Shown in pieces: positions 57,921 to 64,000 of a stretch of DNA of 64,000 bases. Position 1 is the first letter of the stretch, and the number at the start of each line of letters is the position of its first letter. The translations under genes and the position numbers were made by a program. The DNA lies in assembly GCA_020629005.1 (NCBI GenBank), contig JAHDEE010000001.1, positions 45,040 through 109,039 on the forward strand, given 5' to 3'. The notes beneath the pieces were generated by a model. It saw only the letters and a list, made by a program, of their open reading frames with translations, did no database searches and was not told the origin of the DNA. Source of the DNA: Chitinophagales bacterium. Lineage in GTDB: Bacteria; Bacteroidota; Bacteroidia; Chitinophagales; UBA2359.

Positions 57921-58751
57921 GTGCATCAGGCAGACCAATTTACAGCCAAGGAAGGCAAGAAGTTATTTAAGCAGAAGTGGAAGCCAGAGCAACAGCACCA
58001 GGCATCCCTTATCATCGTTCACGGCTATGCGGAGCATTCTTCCCGATATGCACACGTAGCCGATTTCTTTAATCAGCATGGTATATCTGTGCACAGCTTT
58101 GACCTTAGAGGTCATGGGAAATCTGATGGCCCTCCCGCCTTTGTCAACTCCTTTGAGGAGTATTATGAAGACCTGGATGAATTTTGGGCAGATGAAGGTT
58201 TCGACCGCTCCGACAAACCTGTTTTTCTGCTTGGGCATAGCATGGGCGGACTAATAGTCGCAAATTACTGTGTGACCCGAAAGCCTAAACTGGCCGGAGT
58301 ACTGCTCAGCGCGGCCGCTCTCAAGATTTCGGATGATGTATCTCCACTATTACAGAAAGTTTCGGGTTTTGTCGCTGCAATAGCACCTAAACTACCCACC
58401 ATCAAGTTGGATTCTAAAGCGGTCAGCCGAGACGCCGATGTGGTTGAAAAATATGAGAACGATCCGCTCAATTATCGGGGAGGCACCAAAGCACGAATGG
58501 GTTCTGAAATTGTTAATGCCACAAAATTTATCCAATCCAATATGCATAAGTTTGACCTGCCGGTCATGATTATGCATGGAACCGACGATAGACTTACTGA
58601 TCCATTAGGTAGTCAGCAATTGCACCAGCGCTCTTCCTCTAAAGACAAGAGCTTAAAGCTGTGGAAAGGTTTGTACCATGAAATTCTGAACGAACCAGAA
58701 CAGAAAGAGGTTATGCAAATGATGCTCGATTGGATCAACGCAAGAATCTAG
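57921..58751 (+). CDS. alpha/beta hydrolase, monoglyceride lipase-like
   Basis: A 276-aa alpha/beta-hydrolase of the lysophospholipase/monoacylglycerol lipase group (Hydrolase_4). The nucleophile S107 lies in LLGHSMGGLIV; the oxyanion block LIIVHGYAEHSSRY, the DLRGHGKSDG motif, the acid in MHGTDDRLTDP and the histidine in GLYHEIL are all present. No signal peptide is visible, so it is probably cytoplasmic. The start is GTG at 57921 (no closer ATG), 9 nt after the subtilase. It ends 8 nt before the EEP phosphodiesterase ATG. The three genes form an operon. Confidence 0.9.
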   Translation: MHQADQFTAKEGKKLFKQKWKPEQQHQASLIIVHGYAEHSSRYAHVADFFNQHGISVHSFDLRGHGKSDGPPAFVNSFEEYYEDLDEFWADEGFDRSDKPVFLLGHSMGGLIVANYCVTRKPKLAGVLLSAAALKISDDVSPLLQKVSGFVAAIAPKLPTIKLDSKAVSRDADVVEKYENDPLNYRGGTKARMGSEIVNATKFIQSNMHKFDLPVMIMHGTDDRLTDPLGSQQLHQRSSSKDKSLKLWKGLYHEILNEPEQKEVMQMMLDWINARI

Positions 58752-58759
58752 AAATCAAC

Positions 58760-59635
58760 ATGATTAAGAAATTCCTACCAGTGCTGGCATTCTTTTGCCT
58801 TTGCCCTATTCTTATGCAAAATAGCCTTGCCCAGAGCACAACGGTCAATGATTCCAAAGCGCTAAAAGTCTTTAGCTGGAATATCTACATGTTGCCCGGC
58901 ATGACCAAATTTTCCAAGGAAATCGGCAGAATTCACCAGGGAAAAAGAGCGGATGCCATCGCCGAATATGTTAACCAGCAGAATTTTGACATCATCGTCT
59001 GGCAAGAGATATTTCATGGAAAGGCAAGAAGAAAGATTCGCAGAAAACTTAAGAAGCTCTATCCCTATCAATACGGACCAGCAAACAACGGTCGCTTCAG
59101 CTTCAAGATTTCCAGCGGTCTAAGTTTTTTCAGCAAAGTGCCGCTAAGCAATAAGCAGACCATCAAATTTGAAGACTGCATCGGTTCTGATTGCTTTGCA
59201 AGAAAAGGTGCTATTCTGATGCAAGGGCAGTGGGAAGGTCAGGATTTTCAAATCCTTGGAACCCATTTGCAGGCAGCTGGAGGTTGTGACCTTCGACTGA
59301 AACAAGCCCGGGAAATTCGCGACAAACTGCTTATCCCTAATCAAAAGAGTGGCGTGCCACAGCTTATCTGTGGAGATATGAACATCCCCCAAAAATGGGA
59401 CTCTTACAAAGAAATGCTCGACATCTATTCTGTTGATGGATACCAATATCCTCCCGAAGTTAAAGCCACCAATACAGGCACCGAGCCCTACATTATCGAC
59501 TATATCTTCGTAAAACCAAACGATACAGAAATAACTGACGTACAAAGATCTATGCTCATTCCTCGCCATTCCTGGGCTGAAGGCAAAGAATGGCTATCAG
59601 ATCACCACGCCATTTTTATGAAGATTATTTTTTAA
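58760..59635 (+). CDS. secreted endonuclease/exonuclease/phosphatase family phosphodiesterase
   Basis: A 291-aa exported EEP-superfamily enzyme, closest in layout to bacterial sphingomyelinase C: LKVFSWNIYMLPG near the start, the metal-binding glutamate in WQEIFHG, GTHLQA, CGDMNI, the late IIDYIF and the catalytic SDHHAIF. A signal peptide is present at the ATG at 58760 (LPVLAFFCLCPIL ... LAQS); the upstream TTG at 58730 lies inside the previous gene and is rejected. It may act on phosphodiester lipids, which fits the lipase-like neighbour, or on nucleic acids. It is the last gene before a hairpin terminator. Confidence 0.87.
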   Translation: MIKKFLPVLAFFCLCPILMQNSLAQSTTVNDSKALKVFSWNIYMLPGMTKFSKEIGRIHQGKRADAIAEYVNQQNFDIIVWQEIFHGKARRKIRRKLKKLYPYQYGPANNGRFSFKISSGLSFFSKVPLSNKQTIKFEDCIGSDCFARKGAILMQGQWEGQDFQILGTHLQAAGGCDLRLKQAREIRDKLLIPNQKSGVPQLICGDMNIPQKWDSYKEMLDIYSVDGYQYPPEVKATNTGTEPYIIDYIFVKPNDTEITDVQRSMLIPRHSWAEGKEWLSDHHAIFMKIIF

Positions 59636-59647
59636 AAAGGCAACCAT

Positions 59648-59744
59648 CCGGCACTGACTCCCGATTATATCTACAGCTTTAGTAGGAGAAATATTGTAGA
59701 ATGCTATTTTCTCGATGAATTATAGCGCTAGGAGTCAGTACCGG
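59648..59744 (+). repeat. 97-nt inverted repeat after the EEP gene
   Basis: CCGGCACTGACTCC (59648-59661) pairs with GGAGTCAGTACCGG (59731-59744) at 13 of 14 positions, and an inner CTACA/TGTAG stem lies between. The arms are long for chance in a 195-nt gap. The last four bases of the right arm (CCGG) are also the first four of the following terminator hairpin, so the two structures are mutually exclusive at that point. Confidence 0.55.
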
Positions 59745-59774
59745 GAGAAACACAGTTTCTTCCGGTATTTTTTT
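59741..59774 (+). terminator. Rho-independent terminator after the hydrolase operon
   Basis: CCGGGAGAAAC pairs with GTTTCTTCCGG around ACA (11 bp, one G-U) and is followed by TATTTTTTT. It lies 105 nt after the EEP stop, on the same strand, with the inverted repeat in between. Confidence 0.72.
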
Positions 59775-59830
59775 GCCACCAGCACCGCATTTTCAGACTT
59801 ATAAGCAACAATCTTATCGAAACATTTCAT

Positions 59831-60745
59831 TTGCTCAATGGCCAGGCACTGCTGCCGAAATTTCGCCAATCCGGACTGACAGGAAAAGTGCTGATCTGGA
59901 ATGAAATGCTTTGTGAAGGGCCTGTCTCCTACCCTGTCTGCTCTGAAGAATTTTGCAAGCAAAGAGCAGCATTTTTTACAGAGCATTTCCCGGAAGTACA
60001 AAAGGATTATCTGCAACATGTGATGCTTCCGCTCAATGATCTGTTTCTACTCATAGAGCAGGAAGCGGAACTAAACGAAATCACCTTGTGGTTTGAGTAT
60101 GACCTCTTTTGCCAGCTCAATCTACTTGCAGTGCTTTCGCTACTATTCCAACTGGAGATCCCTCAAGATCAAATTCGAATCATTTCCGTAAGCGAAAAGA
60201 ACGGAGTAGCTGCAAATTTCTCCGATTTTGAAACCGAAGAGCTCAAGGAACTTCACGAAACTGCATTCATCATATCTGAAGAGCAATTCGAAAATTACCA
60301 CAGTCTTTGGCAGCTCTACTGCTCACACAATCACCAGCTCCTGCTTCCCTTTTGCGATCGTCACCTGAGTGATGGACCCTTGCCTGCCCGCGCAGCAATC
60401 AAGTCGCACCTTGCACGCTTTCCCTCTGCCGAGAATGGCCTCAACGAAATCGAAAACTCCCTTCTCAAAATGATCGCCAGGACACCAATGGCACAAGAAG
60501 AGTTGTGGCTACATGCCCGAAAGCAGCTGCATCATTACGGCTTTGGTGATGTTCAGTTTCGATGGTATCTCAGCAAGCTAAAGGGCCTGTTCAAGGAGGA
60601 AAAATCGAAGTTGCAACTGAGCAAAACCGGCCAGGCTCTGCTCTCCCATGAACGCTATTGGAATCATATGCCTCACTATTGCTGGGGAAGATGCAGTGGC
60701 GATGCCTATCAATATAAAGGCGGCGAACTGCACCTGGTACCTTAA
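59831..60745 (+). CDS. DUF1835 domain protein
   Basis: A protein of at least 304 aa with the DUF1835 N-terminal pattern LNGQALLPKF ... VLIWNEMLCEGPV and further blocks such as CDRHLSDGPLPARAA and RYWNHMPHYCWGR. The function of the family is not known. The start is uncertain: the frame begins at TTG 59831, but the residues just before it in the same frame (ETFHL) continue the family motif (usually YHILNGD), so translation may begin upstream at a rare codon such as ATT 59789, ATA 59801 or ATC 59816, after the terminator. There is no ATG in the region. It converges on msrA with 10 nt between. Confidence 0.75.
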   Translation: MLNGQALLPKFRQSGLTGKVLIWNEMLCEGPVSYPVCSEEFCKQRAAFFTEHFPEVQKDYLQHVMLPLNDLFLLIEQEAELNEITLWFEYDLFCQLNLLAVLSLLFQLEIPQDQIRIISVSEKNGVAANFSDFETEELKELHETAFIISEEQFENYHSLWQLYCSHNHQLLLPFCDRHLSDGPLPARAAIKSHLARFPSAENGLNEIENSLLKMIARTPMAQEELWLHARKQLHHYGFGDVQFRWYLSKLKGLFKEEKSKLQLSKTGQALLSHERYWNHMPHYCWGRCSGDAYQYKGGELHLVP

Positions 60746-60755
60746 GCAATGCTGG

Positions 60756-61298
60756 CTAATCTTTCTTCAATAAACCGGCAAAATTGGCTCGGAATTTCTT
60801 CAACTTTGGGTTGATAACTAACTGACAATAAGGGTTTCCCGGATTTAACTTGAAGTAATTCTGATGATAGTCTTCCGCAGCAAAAAACTCCTGCAATGGA
60901 CTAATCTCCGTTACAATTGGTGCAGACCACAACTGCGTAGCAATCTCCTGCTTTGATTTTTCCGCAGACAATCTTTGGGCCTCATCTAGGTAGAAGATAG
61001 CAGATCTATATTGCGGTCCCCGATCATTTCCTTGTCGATTTGGCGTCGTCGGATCATGTGTAGACCAAAAAACCTGCAATAATTGCTCAAAAGCAATCAC
61101 CGAAGGATCAAAGATGATCTGAGCAACCTCCGCATGTTTCGTCAGTCCGGAACAGACCTCCTTATAATTGGCCCTTTCAGCCGCACCGCCCGCATAGCCA
61201 GATTGCACGGACTCTACCCCACGCAATTCCAGAAATACAGATTCAACACACCAAAAACATCCAGCTCCAAAAACCGCTTTTTCTAGATGCTTATCCAT
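60756..61298 (-). CDS. msrA: peptide methionine-S-sulfoxide reductase MsrA
   Basis: A 180-aa MsrA that reduces the S-form of methionine sulfoxide in proteins. The catalytic motif GCFWC (C14 nucleophile, C17) is at the N-terminus and is followed by the family patterns [28 protein letters not shown] and AEDYHQNY. There is no signal peptide, so it is cytoplasmic. Its ATG at 61298 lies 8 nt inside the end of msrB, showing a translationally coupled msrB-msrA operon that together repairs both R and S sulfoxides. Confidence 0.96.
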   Translation of the reverse strand: MDKHLEKAVFGAGCFWCVESVFLELRGVESVQSGYAGGAAERANYKEVCSGLTKHAEVAQIIFDPSVIAFEQLLQVFWSTHDPTTPNRQGNDRGPQYRSAIFYLDEAQRLSAEKSKQEIATQLWSAPIVTEISPLQEFFAAEDYHQNYFKLNPGNPYCQLVINPKLKKFRANFAGLLKKD

Positions 61299-61677
61299 TT
61301 ATCACCTCCTTTGATTTATCCAGTGGCACAAACTTCATTGAAATGGAATTCACACAATGTCGCAGGTTTTTCGGCGTAAGATACTCACCCTCAAATACAT
61401 GCCCCAGGTGTCCTCCACAATTATTGCAAACGATTTCCACTCTGCGGCCATCGGCATCCAACAGCCTTTTCACCGCTCCTGCAATCTCATCATCAAAGCT
61501 GGGCCAGCCGCACATCGACTCAAATTTATGGGCCGAATCATACAAGGGCGCTTCGCATTTCTTGCAGATATATTGGCCCTGCGCCTTATTGTCCGTGAGC
61601 TTCCCCGTAAAAGCGCGCTCAGTCCCCTTTCGCTCTATCACCCTGGATTCCTCAGCTGTCAATTCATTATACTTCAT
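61291..61677 (-). CDS. msrB: peptide methionine-R-sulfoxide reductase MsrB
   Basis: A 128-aa MsrB. The zinc-binding pairs are C38/C41 (YICKKC) and C84/C87 (IVCNNC); the catalytic cysteine is C108 in [11 protein letters not shown] and a likely resolving cysteine is C56 in ESMCGWPSF. The HLGHVF motif is present. The frame is open upstream to a TTG at 61725 with no added family features; the ATG at 61677 gives the usual [10 protein letters not shown] start. It is the first gene of the msrB-msrA pair. Element E lies 85 nt upstream. Confidence 0.95.
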   Translation of the reverse strand: MKYNELTAEESRVIERKGTERAFTGKLTDNKAQGQYICKKCEAPLYDSAHKFESMCGWPSFDDEIAGAVKRLLDADGRRVEIVCNNCGGHLGHVFEGEYLTPKNLRHCVNSISMKFVPLDKSKEVING

Positions 61678-61762
61678 CTCAAATGTGGTTTCTTTACAAA
61701 ATTCGCCGCTGTGCCGATTGATCAACTGCGACCACCACTCTTAAGTTAACAACAAAATCTTT

Positions 61763-61955
61763 AAAAGGAGCGAAACGGAAGCCCTACGCGCAATGCCCTT
61801 CCCGCTATCCACTACAATGGAGGCACCCCTCGCTGCTTCCTGCATCCCCTTGCAAGGTCTCCTAAGGGAGCCCTTGCAAGGGGCGCAGTCAGTCAGCTCC
61901 GTGCACCTCCATTTTCGTTTCTATCGGGGCTATTTCGCCTCTTTCATACCCGCAG
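61763..61955 (-). repeat. structured intergenic element, copy E (most diverged)
   Basis: Minus-strand copy. 5' block GAGGCGAAATAGCCCCG near 61943, 3' block TTCCGTTTCGCTCC near 61766. Stem 2 is AATGGAGGTGC with GTGCCTCCATT; stem 3 is CCCCTTGCAAGG with CCTTGCAAGGGG, perfect over 12 bp; the terminal hairpin CTCC-CTTA-GGAG is perfect. The central GAGCACGGGA block is reduced to AGCGGGAAGG. It lies between the divergent msrB and carbonic anhydrase genes. Confidence 0.78.
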
Positions 61956-62151
61956 AGACTAACCAATAACAATGGCATTCAGCCCAAAAGACAAAAACCA
62001 ACTATTTTGCTAAATATTTGTTGCAGTAGACAGAGCAAGAAGCATTTATGAAGAGTTGAATTTTTCTGAGCATCGAGTTTCAGACTTCTCAATCATATCC
62101 TATCTTGCAGTCGTTTTTCAAATTTCACTAAATTTCAAAGCTACTAATCTA

Positions 62152-62718
62152 ATGACAATCGAAAATGTATTAGACCGCTTAAAAGCGGGTAACGCCCGAT
62201 TCGTAGAAGACAAATTGGATGGTAAACTACAGGATAGTGCCAGAAGAGAATCCTTGACCAGCGGTCAGGAGCCCTATGCAATCATTCTTAGTTGTGCAGA
62301 CAGTCGTGTGGTTCCGGAACTGGCTTTCGATACCGGACTTGGTGAACTCTTCGTAGTAAGAGTGGCTGGCAACGTGGCCAACAACTCCTCAATTGCCAGT
62401 ATAGAATACGCGGTTGCGCATTGTGGCAGTCAGGTTATTGTTGTCTTGGGTCACCAAAGTTGTGGAGCAGTGACCGCTGCTACGAAAGGTGGTGACAATG
62501 GACATAACCTGAACCATTTGCTTTCGCACATCACTCCGGCTTTGGCTGCCTCTCCTGAAGGAGCAGACATCAATGCAATTGTTAAAAAGAATGCAGAACT
62601 TACGGCAACTGAGCTATCGAGCAGATCAGCTATCATTGCCAAGGCGGTAGAATCTGGAACTGTTAAAGTGGTTCCTGCATACTACAATCTTGACTCAGGA
62701 AAAATAGACTTCCTCTAA
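62152..62718 (+). CDS. beta-class carbonic anhydrase
   Basis: A 188-aa zinc enzyme that interconverts CO2 and bicarbonate. The zinc ligands C48, H101 and C104 and the D50/R52 dyad are visible in ILSCADSRVVPE and VLGHQSCGAV, the hallmark of the beta class. Length is normal for the short bacterial form. The frame opens far upstream at ATG 62056, but the ATG at 62152 (MTIENVLDRLKAGN) matches the family N-terminus, and the upstream part has no homologous look. No signal peptide, so cytoplasmic. It is bracketed by elements E and F, which point away from each other. Confidence 0.95.
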   Translation: MTIENVLDRLKAGNARFVEDKLDGKLQDSARRESLTSGQEPYAIILSCADSRVVPELAFDTGLGELFVVRVAGNVANNSSIASIEYAVAHCGSQVIVVLGHQSCGAVTAATKGGDNGHNLNHLLSHITPALAASPEGADINAIVKKNAELTATELSSRSAIIAKAVESGTVKVVPAYYNLDSGKIDFL

Positions 62719-62813
62719 GCATGTACGGGGAGACCACATGTCTGGCACTGTAAAGTAGTATCGATAGTTAGCAGGCTTTGATTGTGCTTCTCAGCCGATC
62801 AGCGTTCAAATTG

Positions 62814-63020
62814 CTTTTCTTTCTACGGAGCAGATAGGTGCAAAATAGCCCCGGGCGTCGTGGAAATGAAACCCTGGCAGGCTGTGGCGAATGGCTGCCT
62901 ATGGGGGCTCGACCTTAGGAGAGACCCCATAGGCAGATCATGAGCAAGCCTGCCAGGGTTGAATTGCAACAGAGCACGGGACTGCAGTTTCCTGAATCAA
63001 TGCGTTTCGCTCCAAAAAAA
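62814..63020 (+). repeat. structured intergenic element, copy F
   Basis: Plus-strand copy. 5' block AGGTGCAAAATAGCCCCGGG at 62836, 3' block GAGCACGGGACTGCAG then GCGTTTCGCTCC ending at 63013 and seven A's. Stem 2, AACCCTGGCAGGCT with AGCCTGCCAGGGTT, is perfect over 14 bp; stem 3, TGCCTATGGGG with CCCCATAGGCA, is perfect over 11 bp; loop GCTCGACCTTAGGAGAGAC. It ends 53 nt before the phosphodiesterase ATG. Confidence 0.9.
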
Positions 63021-63072
63021 GAGCACTTTTTTGCTGACAATCGCGGCAAACATCCACAAGCAATTCAAGAAC

Positions 63073-63951
63073 ATGGCGAAGTATTCCGTACTAATGCTAC
63101 TGCTAATGACTCAGTCGATAATGGCACAACAAATTGACATTCAGGGACACAGAGGTTGTAGAGGTTTGTATCCGGAAAATACCATTGAAGGGTTCCTGGC
63201 TGCGATCGATATCGGCGTTTCGACTTTAGAGCTGGATGTGATCATCAGCAAAGATAAGCAGGTGGTAGTTTCTCATGAGCCCTATCTAAATCCGATGATC
63301 TGCCTGGATCCGCAAGGCAGAATGATTCCTCCGGGTAAGGGCAAGGATTACAATTTGTATAAGATGGATTATGCAGATATTGCCCGATGCGACTGTGGCA
63401 CAAAGCCGCATTTGCTTTACCGCAAGCAGAAGAAAATGAAGGTGGTAAAACCTCTATTGGATGATATGATAGCCGCTTGCGAAAAGTATGCAAAGGAAAG
63501 TGGTAAAGCTCCTCTTCGATACAATATTGAGCTCAAGAGAGCAGAACAGTACAACAATACTTACCACCCTGAGGCGGCTGAATTTTCTGATCTTGTTGTT
63601 GCAGTAATACAGAAACACGAGCTGAAGGAACGCGCCAATTTGCAGTCTTTTGATCCGGTTTGTCTTCAGTATGTGCACAAGGCCTATCCTGAGGTTCGCC
63701 TGGCATTTCTTACCGATAAGCTGAAGAATCTGGGGGAAATCACATCACTGCTTGGCTTCCAGCCCTCTATCTACAGTCCCTCCTATAAGCTGCTGGATAA
63801 AGAATTAGTTGAAGCGGCTCAGTCACTCGGCATGCAGGTGATACCCTGGACAGTAAACAAGAAGAAAAAGATGCGCAAGTTGCTAAAAATGGGTGTTGAT
63901 GGTATCATCACCGATTATCCTAATAAGCTGGTCAAGCTACTTGCTTCCTAG
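63073..63951 (+). CDS. secreted glycerophosphodiester phosphodiesterase
   Basis: A 292-aa GDPD-family enzyme that hydrolyses glycerophosphodiesters to glycerol-3-phosphate and an alcohol. Active-site and metal residues are visible: H26/R27 in IQGHRGCRG, E36 in YPENTIEG, E53 and D55 in TLELDVIIS, and H68 in VVSHEP; the C-terminal IPWTVNKKKKMRKLLKMGVDGIITDYP closes the TIM barrel. A short signal peptide (VLMLLLMTQSIMAQQ) is seen at the ATG at 63073. The frame runs back to 62959, but that part lies in structured element F, so the ATG at 63073 is the start. The last 49 bases of the window hold no clear gene. Confidence 0.93.
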   Translation: MAKYSVLMLLLMTQSIMAQQIDIQGHRGCRGLYPENTIEGFLAAIDIGVSTLELDVIISKDKQVVVSHEPYLNPMICLDPQGRMIPPGKGKDYNLYKMDYADIARCDCGTKPHLLYRKQKKMKVVKPLLDDMIAACEKYAKESGKAPLRYNIELKRAEQYNNTYHPEAAEFSDLVVAVIQKHELKERANLQSFDPVCLQYVHKAYPEVRLAFLTDKLKNLGEITSLLGFQPSIYSPSYKLLDKELVEAAQSLGMQVIPWTVNKKKKMRKLLKMGVDGIITDYPNKLVKLLAS

Positions 63952-64000
63952 TGCTACGCAAACGAAATTCGCACCACCTTTAAGGGCTTCTATTTCTGTC

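Noticed and set aside
62056..62151. Upstream ATG for carbonic anhydrase
   Set aside because: The extra 32 residues have no resemblance to the family N-terminus, and the ATG at 62152 matches it.
62959..63072. Longer start for the glycerophosphodiesterase
   Set aside because: This part overlaps the 3' half of structured element F, and the ATG at 63073 starts a normal signal peptide.
1..64000. Insertion sequences or prophage
   Set aside because: No transposase, integrase or phage structural gene was found; the only candidates for mobility are the short structured elements.

Overview
The window reads as chromosomal DNA of a Bacteroidota bacterium, most likely a Saprospiria-type member (class-level guess). 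The evidence is two secreted proteins with the type B type IX secretion (T9SS) C-terminal domain, a PorP/SprF-family protein beside one of them, bacillithiol synthesis (BshC), extended LepB signal peptidases, DUF3857/transglutaminase exported proteins, and several TAnnTTTG promoter -7 boxes. There is no phage, plasmid, rRNA operon or CRISPR array. Most genes are housekeeping or envelope functions on both strands.

Layout. 1-8.4 kb: end of an unknown gene, two thiol-redox proteins, RtcB, a TraB/GumN lipoprotein, valS, a lipoprotein and trmH. 8.4-19.4 kb: two unknown envelope proteins, a PorP/SprF protein and a 2737-aa C25 (gingipain-type) peptidase with about 20 Ig-like modules and a T9SS sorting domain. 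19.9-26.4 kb: tRNA-Leu and tRNA-Gly, mutS, an orphan OmpR-type regulator and two tandem signal peptidases I. 26.4-38.3 kb: UbiD-type decarboxylase, a nucleosidase-like DUF protein, bshC, a sodium:solute symporter, a DUF4258 protein, a glycine-rich T9SS cargo, threonine aldolase and rhomboid protease. 38.7-47.9 kb: one gene for a 3094-aa exported protein built around 91 hand-counted four-cysteine CDDGDPCT repeats (Dictyostelium CTDC-like). 48.3-55.5 kb: a tightly coupled three-gene operon (TPR/MORN protein, transglutaminase, and an apparently inactive transglutaminase paralogue). 56-64 kb: a membrane protein, a run of subtilase, lysophospholipase-like hydrolase and secreted EEP phosphodiesterase, a DUF1835 protein, msrB-msrA, beta-carbonic anhydrase and a glycerophosphodiester phosphodiesterase.

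The most unusual signal lies between genes. Six copies of a roughly 200-nt structured element occur at 1.2, 4.2, 23.8, 38.5, 61.8 and 62.9 kb, on both strands. They share terminal blocks (5' GGTGCAAAATAGCCCCGGGC, 3' GAGCACGGGA ... GTTTCGCTCCAAAA) and a terminal hairpin closed by CTC/GAG. Their long internal stems differ completely in sequence from copy to copy yet remain base-paired, which is strong compensatory covariation. This looks like either a structured RNA family or a non-autonomous hairpin mobile element; I do not recognise it as a described family.

Many reading frames open at GTG/TTG codons upstream of a better ATG. Starts were chosen from signal peptides, family N-termini and promoter boxes, and the reasoning is given per gene.
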